From the NCBI GenBank assembly GCA_025359185.1, contig JANYHF010000004.1, positions 1 to 64,000 of the forward strand: DNA of 64,000 nt, read 5' to 3'. The stretch comes from Hyphomicrobiaceae bacterium. GTDB lineage: Bacteria; Pseudomonadota; Alphaproteobacteria; Rhizobiales; Hyphomicrobiaceae. The notes beneath the pieces are model-generated. The model was not told the origin of the DNA, did not search any database, and saw nothing but the letters and a program-made list of their open reading frames with translations. Shown here one piece after another: positions 35,301 through 43,953 of the stretch (within the stretch, counting starts at the first letter, position 1; every line of letters begins with the position of its first letter). The position numbers and the translations under genes were made by a program.

Positions 35301-36256
35301 CCAAAGTGCTGGGTCTCGAAGCCTTCGGGCCGCCCGCCGTGGCGTTCCTCGATCTGCCGTTGCTGCGCGGCGATGAATCGGCAACCGCGCCGCATGTTGC
35401 CGCCACGCAAGATCCCTGGCCCGGCGGCGTTGCCATTTACCGGGCGACCGACGGTATCGATTTTCGTCTCAACACCGTGGCCTCGCGGCAAGCGACACTG
35501 GGGGCCACCATCGCGGCATTGGGCGCTGGCCCGGTGAACCGCTGGGACCGCGCGAACAAAGTGATCGTGCGCCTCAACTCGGGAACTCTGGCGACGCAAA
35601 GTGTGACGGCTGTGTTGGCGGGGGCCAATGCGGCAGCGCTCGAAACGGCGCCCGGGGTGTGGGAGGTGATCCAGTTCGTCACCGCCACGCTGACGGGGCC
35701 ACAGACCTATGCACTCGGCCAACTCCTGCGTGGCCAAGTGGGGACCGAAGCGGCGATGGTGGCTGCCTTGGCGGCGGGCGCGAGTTTTGTGCTGCTGGAC
35801 AGCGCCGTCACGTCGCTGGACGAAACCGCCGACCAGCTCGGACTCAGCCAGCAATGGCGCTATGGCCCGGCCAACAAGCCCATCGGCAATCTCGCTTATA
35901 AGACGGATACGCGCATATTCCGCGGCATCGGGCGGCGTCCGCTCAGCCCGTCGCATGTGCGCGGCCGCCGGACGGCAGGCGACCTCGCCATCAGCTGGAA
36001 ACGCCGGACACGGATCGGTGGCGACAGCTGGGAGCCGCGCGAGGTGCCGTTGGCCGAGGATAGCGAAGCCTACGAGATCGATGTGCTGCAAGGCTCCATC
36101 GTGCGCCGCACATTATCCGCCAGCGGACCGTCGGCCATCTACACAGCGTCGCAACAGACGGCCGACTTCGGCGCCCCGCAAAGCGCCGTATCGGTTCGCA
36201 TCTTTCAGATTTCGCAGAGTTTCGGACGCGGCACTCCCCGCGCCGCCACGCTTTGA
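32327..36256 (+). CDS. Megatron/hub protein with GTA TIM-barrel domain (g15)
   Basis: 1309 residues. The first 60 residues are hydrophobic and Gly/Ala-rich (ALLPGISILGATLTGAAIGQ), as in RcGTA g15. A TIM-barrel-like domain lies in the middle (landmarks FTIAGETVTYAGPAEWSYRR, YAADWSEYFGHQPADGSHD, WFTELGCPAVDKG), followed by tail-tip domains (LEPGDVVALQVPGS, GPQTYALGQLLRGQVGTE). It forms the tail-tip hub and penetrates the outer membrane of the recipient. ATG at 32327 is the natural start; a longer frame overlaps g14. Confidence 0.95.
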   Translation: MATLALAAVGSALGGALLPGISILGATLTGAAIGQALGGVAGSYVDQALFGASGQGRVIDGPRLSSLRVMASREGAPIPRLYGRARMAGEVIWATRFEEVASTDEKSGKGLGGGTTPTPTRVDYSYFANFAVGLAEGVVTRLGRVWADGKEIDLSGVTFRFYHGTEQQLPDSLIEAKEGAGLAPAYRGLAYIVFERMPLAKFGNRLPQLAFEVFRPVDGFEQLVRAVTIIPGAGEFVYETGEVQRNTGGSAWVAESTHTRSGKTDWSTAIDQLQDSLPDVQNTSLVVSWFGNDLRAGVCQLKPAVDNASKVTSPLVWSVAGITRPSAYLISAVAGAPAFGGTPSDHSVVSALKDLRLRGLKATFYPFVLMDIPATNALPDPYGGTAQAPYPWRGRITQHPAAGQAGSPDMTAAAATQIAAFVGTATLANFTIAGETVTYAGPAEWSYRRMILHYAHLCKAAGGVDAFLIGSELRGLTTGRSAAATYPFVAALQQLAADVKTVLGSATKVVYAADWSEYFGHQPADGSHDVTFHLDPLWASASIDAVGIDAYFPLADWRDGTTHTDLLAGAPSTYDLAYLKSNVFGGEGYDWYYASDAARSAQARTPITDGAGKPWVFRPKDIRSWWSNAHYNRPGGIESGTPTAWVPQGKPIWFTELGCPAVDKGAIQPNVFVDPKSAESKLPYFSSASRDDFMQRRYLQAMLETFAAGSPANPTSTVYAAPMVDPARMAVYTWDARPYPGFPYLTDAWGDGANWQRGHWITGRIAGAALDAVVAAILSDYGFTSFSANGLVGLVEGYVIDRVMSARAALQPLELANFFDSFESGPILSFAQRGARGPVATLAIADLVEQSPGAEPFHIVRRQETELPSVARIGFVDGDQDYRLAAAESRKLSVRSTRIANADLPIVLRPPVAQGIADGMLQDAWASRQHVQFRLPPRMLGLEPGDVVALQVPGSPLELRVTALTDGLGRGVDALSIQRAVYAPANTDDRTPKVLGLEAFGPPAVAFLDLPLLRGDESATAPHVAATQDPWPGGVAIYRATDGIDFRLNTVASRQATLGATIAALGAGPVNRWDRANKVIVRLNSGTLATQSVTAVLAGANAAALETAPGVWEVIQFVTATLTGPQTYALGQLLRGQVGTEAAMVAALAAGASFVLLDSAVTSLDETADQLGLSQQWRYGPANKPIGNLAYKTDTRIFRGIGRRPLSPSHVRGRRTAGDLAISWKRRTRIGGDSWEPREVPLAEDSEAYEIDVLQGSIVRRTLSASGPSAIYTASQQTADFGAPQSAVSVRIFQISQSFGRGTPRAATL

Positions 36257-36303
36257 GGCAAGGACTGAAATCAACGTTTTTGAAAATATTTTGAGGCCCC
36301 GCC

Positions 36304-38490
36304 ATGACCAACACTCCCAATCTTGCGCTGCCGTACATCGACGCGGCGCAGGCGCAAAAGCATGTCACCCACAATGAGGCCTTGCGCGGGCTTGATGCCC
36401 TGGTGCAGACGGCCATTGTCACCCGTGCCCTGTCGGCAGCTCCTGGAACACCTGCGGATGGCGCGTGTTACATTCTCAGCGCTGCAGGAACGGGCGGATG
36501 GGCCGGGCAGCCTGCGGCAACGGTTGCGGCGTGGCAGGATGGCATCTGGGTGTTTTATCCGCCCAAGACCGGCTGGCTTGCCTGGGTGGCCGATGAGGCG
36601 ACGACCGTCACATACACGGGAACCGCCTGGCAGATTTTCGGCGTATCGCCAAGCGTTCCGCAATTGGGCATCAACACAACAGCGGACGCCACCAACAGGT
36701 TGGCGGTCAAGAGCCCGGCCATCCTGTTCGACAACACAGGCAATGGCGCGCAGGTCAAGATCAACAAGGCCGCGGCCACCGATACAGCCAGCCTTCTGTA
36801 CCAGGATGGCTATTCCGGCCGGGCTGAAATGGGGCTGGCGAGCGATGACGACTTCCATCTGAAAGTCAGTCCGGATGGCAGCGTCTGGAAAGAAGCGCTG
36901 CGCATCGACCGCACAAGCGGCCTTGCCAGCGCATTTGGTGACCCGGCTGTGGCGCTCGGCATTGCCACGAAACAGTACGTGGACGCTCATTCCGGTTTGG
37001 TTACACCCGGCGGCTCGAGCGGCCAGATCCAATACAACAATTCTGGTGCATTGGGTGGCTTCACGGCTTCGGGTGACGCCTCGATCAACGGGGCAACCGG
37101 GGCCGTCACCATCGCGGCCAATGCGGTCACGAACGCCAAGGCAGCGCAAATGGCGGCCGGCACGTTGAAGGGCAACAGCACCGGCGCGTCTGCCAATCCT
37201 GCGGACCTTTCGGCCGCACAAGCCAAGGCGCTGCTGGCGATTTCATCGGCGGACGTGTCTGGCCTTGGCGCTCTGGCGGCAGCGTCGTCGGTCAGCCTAA
37301 CGTCCCAAGTGACGGGAACACTACAAGCGGCTCAGGAGGCGGCGCATACGGGTGACGTCACCAACCCGGCTGGCAGCCTGGCGCTGACCATCGCCGCCAA
37401 CGCCGTCACCAATGCCAAGGCAGCGCAAATGGCGGCTGGCACGCTCAAGGGCAACAGCACCGGCGCGTTTGCCAATGCTGCAGACCTTTCAGCCACACAA
37501 GCCAAGGCGCTGCTGGCGATTTCATCGGCGGACGTGTCTGGCCTTGGCGCTCTGGCGGCAGCATCGTCGGTTAGCCTCACCTCGCAGGCGACGGGAACGC
37601 TGCAAGAGGCTCAAGAGCCCGCGCATACGGGTGACGTCACCAACCCGGCTGGCAACCTGGCGCTGACCATTGCCGCCAACGCCGTCACCAATGCTAAAGC
37701 GGCGCAAATGGCGGCCGCGACGCTGAAGGGCAACAATACCGGTGCCGTGGCCAACGCGTTGGATCTGACGGCGGCGCAAGTGAAGGCGCTGCTCACCATC
37801 GCGGCGGCCGATGTGTCGGGGCTGGCCACCATCGCCACGACCGGCAATGCCTCGGACGCCCTCTGGGCCAACAGCGTGCCTCAGGTCGGCATCAACGCCA
37901 CGGCCGATACGACCAACAGGCTGGCGGTGGCGAGCGCTGCCAGCCTGTTCAACCACACCGGCGCTGGCCATCAGTTGAAGCTGAACAAGGCCGCTGCCGC
38001 CAACACGGCGAGCGTGCTTTACCAGGATAATTTCTCGGGCCGGGCTGAGATCGGGCTGACCGGCGACGACAATTTCCACTTCAAGGTCAGTCCGGACGGT
38101 GCCACCTTCAAGGAGGCCTTGCTGCTCGATCGCACTAGTGGCCTCGGCACGGTGTTTGGTGACCCGGCTGTGGCGCTCGGCATCGCCACCAAACAGTATG
38201 TGGACGCCCGTTCCAGCGGTGCCGCTGCCATCACAGAGATCGAGATTGATTTTGGTGCCTCAGCCGTGCGCTCGAAGAAATTCCTGATCAGCGACGCTGC
38301 CGTGCTCGCGAGTTCCAAGGTGGTGCCGCAGCAATCGGGCAAGGCCGCGACGGGCCGGCAAGCTGATGAGAACGAAATGGACATGCTGCACCTGCGTGCG
38401 GCGCCGGCAGCTGGCACATTCACACTGTATGCGGCCTGTCTGACGGGCCGCGTGAATGGAAAATTCAAGATCAATTATCAAGTTGGATGA
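36304..38490 (+). CDS. Fibre-like protein with DUF2793 domain and internal repeats
   Basis: 728 residues. The N-terminal 110 residues are DUF2793 (LALPYIDAAQAQKHVTHNEA), which binds fibres to GTA/phage tail tips. The rest is built of repeats. A module of about 110 residues (GINTTADATNRLAV ... AVALGIATKQYVDA) occurs twice, at about 120-230 and 525-640. Between them three near-identical blocks of about 95 residues (ANAVTNAKAAQMAAGTLKGN ...) follow each other. This is typical of trimeric tail fibres that evolve by duplication. It likely binds the recipient surface. Confidence 0.88.
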   Translation: MTNTPNLALPYIDAAQAQKHVTHNEALRGLDALVQTAIVTRALSAAPGTPADGACYILSAAGTGGWAGQPAATVAAWQDGIWVFYPPKTGWLAWVADEATTVTYTGTAWQIFGVSPSVPQLGINTTADATNRLAVKSPAILFDNTGNGAQVKINKAAATDTASLLYQDGYSGRAEMGLASDDDFHLKVSPDGSVWKEALRIDRTSGLASAFGDPAVALGIATKQYVDAHSGLVTPGGSSGQIQYNNSGALGGFTASGDASINGATGAVTIAANAVTNAKAAQMAAGTLKGNSTGASANPADLSAAQAKALLAISSADVSGLGALAAASSVSLTSQVTGTLQAAQEAAHTGDVTNPAGSLALTIAANAVTNAKAAQMAAGTLKGNSTGAFANAADLSATQAKALLAISSADVSGLGALAAASSVSLTSQATGTLQEAQEPAHTGDVTNPAGNLALTIAANAVTNAKAAQMAAATLKGNNTGAVANALDLTAAQVKALLTIAAADVSGLATIATTGNASDALWANSVPQVGINATADTTNRLAVASAASLFNHTGAGHQLKLNKAAAANTASVLYQDNFSGRAEIGLTGDDNFHFKVSPDGATFKEALLLDRTSGLGTVFGDPAVALGIATKQYVDARSSGAAAITEIEIDFGASAVRSKKFLISDAAVLASSKVVPQQSGKAATGRQADENEMDMLHLRAAPAAGTFTLYAACLTGRVNGKFKINYQVG

Positions 38491-38497
38491 GGATGAT

Positions 38498-39937
38498 ATG
38501 GCGACCCTGCAAGATGTGACTGGCGCGAACACCGCCAATGTGACGACGAATTCGGAACTGGCGGTCGCCTTGTCGAAGGTGCTCGCCAACGCCGGCTATG
38601 CGGCCGCTCTCGGCGAAGCCCATGACGGCGCGGCGGGCCTGCCTGCTTTGCGGCGTGCGATCTATGCCTCACCGGAAAAGCGGCTGGCCGTCGGCATGGA
38701 GTCGCTGCTGTGGGACGATAACTTCAACCACACGGTGCTCAATAGCCGCAAATACTCCACCAACCTGAGCACCATGACGGCGGCCGTGGCGGCAGGCTTC
38801 CTGACCCTCAACTCCGGCGCCAGCGCGGCGTCGGCTACGGCGGCCAGCTTGCGTACTTACCGCTCGTTCCCGGTGCTCGGCAACTATCCGACCACTGCCG
38901 ATTTCTGGTTCTCCCTGGCCCTTGTTCCGCAGGCCCAGAACAACATCGAAATTGGCATCGGCATCCCCAACGCCTCCAACGTCAGTCCGGCAACTGACGG
39001 CATCTACTTGCTGATTGATACGGCGGGTGCGCTGCAACTGGTGGCGAACTACAACGGGACGACCACGTCGTCCGGCGCCATCACGTTCGCCTGGACCGCC
39101 AACAAGGTCTATCACGGCGAAATCGTCTGCCACAGTGATCGCATCGAGCTCTACCTTGACGGCATCCTTTATGGCGCTGTGTTGCGCTCAGCGGCCAGCA
39201 CCGTTGGTGCGATGTCGCAAAACCAATCTGGTTACCTGTTCGCGCGGCTGCACAATGCCGCTGCCACCGCGGGCGCGCAGAAGCTCAACATTGCCCGCTG
39301 GGCGGTGACGCTTGGCGATGGCCTGTTCGAGCGTCCCTGGGGCGCAACTCGCATGGGCTTGGGAGACAATCTGCAATCAACGCCAGACAGTGTGGCCGTC
39401 GCCCCGTTGGACAACTTTACCAACAGCACCGCACCCACGTCGGCAACTCTTAACAATTCGGCGGCGGGATACGCCAAGCCTGGCGGACAATTCCAGTTTG
39501 CTGCCGTGGCTGGATCGGAAACCGACTATGCGCTGTTTGCCTATCAGCTGCCGGTGCCGTCCGCGGCAGCCCCCGGCAAAACCATGGTCATCACTGGCAT
39601 CGATATCGACGCTTTCAACATGGGCGCGGCCAATGCCACGACGGCGACGCTGCTGGAATGGCATGTTGGAACCGGTGCCACGGCGGTGGCGCTGTCAACT
39701 GCTGATGCGGCAACCACACGCGCGCCGTATCGCAAGTTCCTTGGTGTCCAGACGTTCCCGGTTGGAACTGCCATCGGTGCACGGGCCGATCGCGCCCTCA
39801 GCGCCGACTTCTCCACAGCGCCGCTCATGGTCGAGGCAGGCACCTTCCTGCACATCATCCTGCGCATACCGGTGGGCACCGCGACCGCCTCGCAGATCAT
39901 CCGCGGTGGCGTCGCGGTCAAAGGCTACTTGGAATAG
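38498..39937 (+). CDS. Second fibre / receptor-binding-like protein
   Basis: 479 residues. The central region reads like a jelly-roll, lectin-type domain (FWFSLALVPQAQNNIEIGIG, YHGEIVCHSDRIELYLDG). AGGA lies before the ATG at 38498, and only seven bases separate it from the DUF2793 protein. No named family was recognised; position and composition fit a surface-binding tail component. Prophage capsule depolymerases are an alternative, but no catalytic motif is visible. Confidence 0.65.
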   Translation: MATLQDVTGANTANVTTNSELAVALSKVLANAGYAAALGEAHDGAAGLPALRRAIYASPEKRLAVGMESLLWDDNFNHTVLNSRKYSTNLSTMTAAVAAGFLTLNSGASAASATAASLRTYRSFPVLGNYPTTADFWFSLALVPQAQNNIEIGIGIPNASNVSPATDGIYLLIDTAGALQLVANYNGTTTSSGAITFAWTANKVYHGEIVCHSDRIELYLDGILYGAVLRSAASTVGAMSQNQSGYLFARLHNAAATAGAQKLNIARWAVTLGDGLFERPWGATRMGLGDNLQSTPDSVAVAPLDNFTNSTAPTSATLNNSAAGYAKPGGQFQFAAVAGSETDYALFAYQLPVPSAAAPGKTMVITGIDIDAFNMGAANATTATLLEWHVGTGATAVALSTADAATTRAPYRKFLGVQTFPVGTAIGARADRALSADFSTAPLMVEAGTFLHIILRIPVGTATASQIIRGGVAVKGYLE

Positions 39938-39968
39938 CGCGCGCCGCCATCCAATCAGGAGTGCTCCG

Positions 39969-41250
39969 ATGTCAGATGAACCGGCATGGCTGGCGCTGGC
40001 GCGCCGCGAACTTGGGGTGACGGAAGTTCCGGGCACCCTAGACAATGCTCGCATTCTGGATTTTTTCCGCGATGTTGGCCACGGCGAGGTCAGGCACGAC
40101 GAGGTGGCCTGGTGCGCAGCGTTCGTGGGCGCGTGTCTGGAGCGCGCACATCCGCAGCACGCGGTCGCTGTTGGCGAGATCGTATCTGGCGTGGGGGCAC
40201 GCGCTGGCGCAGCCGCAGCCGGGTTGCATCGTCGTGCTGAAGCGCGGGCTCGATCCGCGCTTTGGCCATGTGGGTTTCTATCTCGGGCTGGAGGGCGGCA
40301 ATGTCCGGTTGCTCGGGGGCAACCAAGCCAACAGCGTGCGGATTGCGGCATACCCGCAATCGCGCGTGCTCAGCTATCGGTGGCCCGAACCGAGTGCGAC
40401 GGACACACCCCAATCGAAGGTGTTTTCCGCAGCTCTGGCGCATGTACTCGCCATGGAGGGCGGCTGGTCGAACGATCCGGCCGATCCCGGCGGGGCAACG
40501 AACTTTGGGATCACGATTGGCGACTACGCGCGGCACAAGGGCGTGCCCCTGACAACGGCCAGTGCTCCTGGGTTGATTGCTGAGCTGCGCGTCATCAGCC
40601 CTGAAACGGTGCGCGCGATCTACCGCGATGACTATTGGCTGCGGGCCCGCTGCGATCTGCTGCCGGGCGCGCCCGCCGTCATGCATTTCGATGCGGCCGT
40701 CAACCATGGCGTTGGCCGGGCCGCCCGGATGCTGCAAGAGGCCGCTCGCGTGCCCGTCGACGGCGCCATCGGCCCCATCACCCTTGCCGCTGTGCGCGAC
40801 GCCAACCCTCTGGCGCTGATCGCCCGCTATGCCGATATCCGCCGCGCAGCCTACCGGCGCTTGAGCATCTTTTCGCGTTTTGGCCGCGGCTGGCTCCGGC
40901 GCGTCGACGCCACGCTCGCGGCGGCAAAAGCCATGGCCAGCGTGACGGTCACCTGGCCCGAAGCCTCATCCACACCAAAGGAGAGTTCTATGCATAACAC
41001 CGATCCGAAATGGTGGGCCCAGTCGCTCACCATCTGGGGCACGCTGATCACCGCCCTCTCGACCGTGCTGCCGATCATCGGCCCGTTCATCGGCCTCGAC
41101 CTCAGCGGCGCGCTGATCGTGAATTTTGGCGATCAGGTGACCCACATCCTGCAAGCACTGGGTGGCGTGGCGGGCACGTTGATGGCGATCCTCGGCCGCT
41201 TCCGGGCTATGGCGCCGTTGCAGCAGTCGCTGATTACGATGCGTCTGTAG
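39969..41250 (+). pseudogene. Frameshifted TIGR02594 peptidase - GH108 lysozyme fusion
   Basis: From ATG 39969 (AGGAG upstream) a TIGR02594-type peptidase begins (WLALARRELGVTEVPGTLDN; Cys49 in VAWCAAF). Near 40145-40160 the frame shifts by +1 and the domain continues in the next frame (TRSLLARSYLAWGHALAQPQ, then His in FGHVGFYLG). A GH108 lysozyme domain (LAMEGGWSNDPADPGGATNF) with a C-terminal peptidoglycan-binding part follows, and the frame stays open through a holin-like tail to 41250. An extra base (or two missing) separates the catalytic Cys from its His. Either the peptidase half is dead, or a +1 slip or a sequence error is involved. A gene caller would report 40045-41250 alone. Confidence 0.75.
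40990..41250 (+). CDS. Holin-like small membrane protein, internal start
   Basis: AAAGGAGAG stands right before an ATG at 40990 that is in frame with the lysozyme ORF. Starting here gives an 86-residue protein MHNTDPKWWAQSLTIWGTLI with two hydrophobic segments (about 12-32 and 45-70), like small holin-type proteins after rhizobial phage lysozymes. It may be made both as a fusion tail and alone, or the lysozyme stop codon may have been lost. Confidence 0.55.
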   Translation: MHNTDPKWWAQSLTIWGTLITALSTVLPIIGPFIGLDLSGALIVNFGDQVTHILQALGGVAGTLMAILGRFRAMAPLQQSLITMRL

Positions 41251-41269
41251 CTTTTGCTGTATGGACCCA

Positions 41270-41308
41270 GAACGCCCGCTCCCTAGCAATAGGGGGCGGG
41301 CGTTTTTG
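41270..41308 (+). terminator. Rho-independent terminator after the GTA cluster
   Basis: Stem AACGCCCGCTCCCT / AGGGGGCGGGCGTT with a six-base loop and TTTTT directly after. It ends the 20-kb gene transfer agent transcript. Confidence 0.9.
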
Positions 41309-41367
41309 CGTTTTGGCGCAAAAATTGTTCATCACGGGTTCAGTTGTCCGGGTCTAGTGTGCCCAGC

Positions 41368-41679
41368 ATGAGCACTCTCCTTCATCGCTGGTTTGTCTTA
41401 GGGTCGGCCGCACTGATGCTGTCCCTGCCGGTCGCGCCTGCGCAGGCCGCCGGTTACTGTACCGACAATTTTTCGGACATTGCGTCGGCCGTGCAAACCA
41501 ACGGCTTGACACCAGCCAAAGAGCTGCAAGACCTCGCCCAAGGCAAAGTCGATGGCAAACTGATCAAGATCAGCTTGTGCGGCTCGAGCGACGCCTACAC
41601 CTACAAATTGGTGGTGTTGCAACCTGGCGGCCAGCTGGTCAATCTGTCCGTCGACGCCAAAAACCCATTTCCCCAGTAG
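41368..41679 (+). CDS. Small exported protein, FeuN-like
   Basis: 103 residues with a signal peptide (hydrophobic 8-22, probable cut after AQA, about residue 27) and a small PepSY-like domain (LQDLAQGKVDGKLIKISLCG, YKLVVLQPGGQLVNLSVDA) with two Cys. It precedes feuP-feuQ; in Sinorhizobium the small periplasmic FeuN holds the sensor FeuQ in check. By position and size this is the likely counterpart, though sequence identity to FeuN was not tested. Confidence 0.6.
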   Translation: MSTLLHRWFVLGSAALMLSLPVAPAQAAGYCTDNFSDIASAVQTNGLTPAKELQDLAQGKVDGKLIKISLCGSSDAYTYKLVVLQPGGQLVNLSVDAKNPFPQ

Positions 41680-41741
41680 CGCCGCAATCGCGACGGACCT
41701 ATATTTGCGCCAACGTTGCCCCAACCCAGCGAGGTTCCCGC

Positions 41742-42413
41742 GTGCGGCTTCTCGTCGTCGAAGATGATCCGGATCTGAAGCGCCAGCTCGTGACGGCCCT
41801 GGGCGAGGCCGGCTATGCCGTTGATTCGGCAACCGATGGCGAGGAGGGGCACTTTCTCGGCGACACCGAGCCCTATGATGCCGTGGTGCTGGATCTCGGC
41901 CTGCCGAAACGCGACGGCCTCAGCGTGCTCGAAGAATGGCGCCGGGCGGGCCACAAGTTTCCGGTGCTTATCCTCACCGCCCGCGACCGCTGGAACGAGA
42001 AGGTGTCCGGCATGGATGCGGGCGCCGACGACTACCTGACAAAACCGTTCAACATGGAAGAGCTGCTGGCCCGGCTGCGCGCGCTCGTTCGCCGCTCGGC
42101 CGGTCATGCCAGCTCTGAGATCGAATGCGGTCAGCTGCGGCTCGATACCAAATCGGCGCGCGTGACCTATGACGGATCGCCCATCAAGCTGACCTCGCAT
42201 GAGTATCGGTTGATGGCTTATCTCATGCACCATAAGGACAAAGTGGTGTCGCGCACCGAACTGGTTGAGCATATGTACGACCAGGATTTTGACCGCGATT
42301 CCAATACGATAGAGGTGTTTATCGGGCGGCTGCGCAAGAAGATCCCGGTCGATATGATCCGGACCATCCGGGGCCTGGGCTACTGCCTGTCAAAGGGCGA
42401 GGATGCGGGTTAA
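41742..42413 (+). CDS. feuP: Response regulator FeuP (OmpR/PhoP family)
   Basis: 223 residues. Receiver domain with acidic pocket VVEDDPD and phospho-acceptor Asp51 in VVLDLGLPKRDG; C-terminal winged helix (SEIECGQLRLDTKSARVTYD, SRTELVEHMYDQDFDRDSNT). Very close to rhizobial FeuP, which controls cyclic glucan export and osmotic adaptation and is needed in symbiosis or virulence. GTG start with GAGG seven bases before it. The end overlaps feuQ. Confidence 0.92.
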   Translation: MRLLVVEDDPDLKRQLVTALGEAGYAVDSATDGEEGHFLGDTEPYDAVVLDLGLPKRDGLSVLEEWRRAGHKFPVLILTARDRWNEKVSGMDAGADDYLTKPFNMEELLARLRALVRRSAGHASSEIECGQLRLDTKSARVTYDGSPIKLTSHEYRLMAYLMHHKDKVVSRTELVEHMYDQDFDRDSNTIEVFIGRLRKKIPVDMIRTIRGLGYCLSKGEDAG

Positions 42414-43794
42414 CTCCCTCGCCTTCCGGTTGTTCGCGGCCTCGGCGCTGTGGACACTGGTCGTGCTGCCCATCACCGGCTGGGTCCTCAATTCCATCTA
42501 CCGGCAGGAGATCGAGCGCGTGTTCGATCTGCGGCTGGATACGGCCTGGTGGGCGCTCGTTAATCTCAGCGTCAGCCCAGGCGCGACGACGCCCCGCGAG
42601 CCCACCGCCACGGCCTTTGGCGACCCTTCTTACAACGTCCCATTTTCGGGCTGGTACTGGCAAATCAACCCGGTCGATCCTGCGCCAGCTGACAAAGTGC
42701 TGATTTCAACATCCCTGCAAGGCGAGCAACTCAGCCTGCCCAAAACTGGCGTCACCACCCCGCTGGGCAGTGCCTATGCAGTGGTTGACAGCATCGGTCC
42801 GCAAAAAGAGCGGGTGCGCATGTTCTCCAAAATCCTCACCTACGGGGATGGCGCGGCCGCCAAGCAGTACCGCTATATTGTTACCGGGAACCTCACCGAA
42901 ACCGATGTCACCCTGCTGCGCTTTCGCAGCACGCTTTGGCTGGCGCTGTCACTGCTCGGCGCAGGGCTCGTGCTCGCGACCTTCTTCCAGGTGCGCTACG
43001 GCCTGCGCCCGTTGCAACAGGTCGAGCAGGGCCTCGGGGACATTCGCTCGGGCAAGGCGATGCGGCTGGAGGGCGAACTGCCCACCGAGATCGTGCCGCT
43101 GCAGCGCGAACTCAATGCGCTGATCAAATCCAATCAGGACATCATCGAGCGCGCCCGCACCCATGTCGGCAATCTTGCCCACGCGCTGAAAACGCCGATC
43201 AGCGTCCTCACCAACGAGGCCCGCAGCGATAAGACGCCGTTTGGGATGAAAGTCAGCGAGCAGGTCGGCATCATGCGCGATCAAGTGCAGCACCATCTCG
43301 ACCGGGCCCGCATGGTCGCCCGCAGTGGCTCGCTGGGGGGGGCCACCGACGTCAAGCCCGCGCTCGATGCGCTGGTGCGTGTGCTCAGCAAGATCCATGG
43401 CGAGAAGGGCCTCAAACTCAGCGCCACCTGCGATGACCAGCTCACCTTCCAGGGTGAGAAACAGGATCTGGAGGAGATGCTCGGTAACCTGCTCGATAAT
43501 GCCTGCAAATGGGCCAAAGCGCGTGTTGAGGTGACGGCCACCCGCCTGCCGCCGGCCAAACGCGGGCAACCTGCCATGCTGCAAATCCAAGTCAACGACG
43601 ATGGTCCAGGCCTCACAGAAGCCGAACGCGCCGTCGCCAGGCAACGCGGCAAGCGCCTCGACGAAACCAAACCTGGTTCGGGCCTAGGCCTGTCGATTGT
43701 GACAGAACTGGTGGGCCTCTACAGCGGCAAGTTCGACCTTGACCGCTCCGAGCTTGGCGGCCTGAGCGCGCGATTAAAGCTACCGGCGGCATAA
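42403..43794 (+). CDS. feuQ: Sensor histidine kinase FeuQ
   Basis: 463 residues. Membrane spans at about 9-30 and 178-196 enclose a periplasmic sensor part; then a HAMP region, the H-box with His260 in VGNLAHALKTPISVL, an N-box (LLDNACKWAKARVEV) and G-box (GSGLGLSIVTELV). The LAHALKTP H-box is the PhoQ/FeuQ type. It phosphorylates FeuP; the exported small protein upstream may be its inhibitor. Overlaps feuP by eleven bases. Confidence 0.92.
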   Translation: MRVNSLAFRLFAASALWTLVVLPITGWVLNSIYRQEIERVFDLRLDTAWWALVNLSVSPGATTPREPTATAFGDPSYNVPFSGWYWQINPVDPAPADKVLISTSLQGEQLSLPKTGVTTPLGSAYAVVDSIGPQKERVRMFSKILTYGDGAAAKQYRYIVTGNLTETDVTLLRFRSTLWLALSLLGAGLVLATFFQVRYGLRPLQQVEQGLGDIRSGKAMRLEGELPTEIVPLQRELNALIKSNQDIIERARTHVGNLAHALKTPISVLTNEARSDKTPFGMKVSEQVGIMRDQVQHHLDRARMVARSGSLGGATDVKPALDALVRVLSKIHGEKGLKLSATCDDQLTFQGEKQDLEEMLGNLLDNACKWAKARVEVTATRLPPAKRGQPAMLQIQVNDDGPGLTEAERAVARQRGKRLDETKPGSGLGLSIVTELVGLYSGKFDLDRSELGGLSARLKLPAA

Positions 43795-43953
43795 GGTGGA
43801 GACGCTATCCTATTGTCGCGGCTTGCCGATTTGGGTCGAAATTCCGCCCGAATCGCATCAGATACGTAGTGAAACGTGGGTAGATACAAGCCCGCGCCCG
43901 GTGCGCCGCCGTTGTGGCCACTTTGGACGCGTAAAACATTGGGGGCTTTCGAT

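Noticed and set aside
20545-41250. Active temperate prophage
   Set aside because: No integrase, repressor, replication genes or att repeats seen; gene set and order are those of RcGTA.
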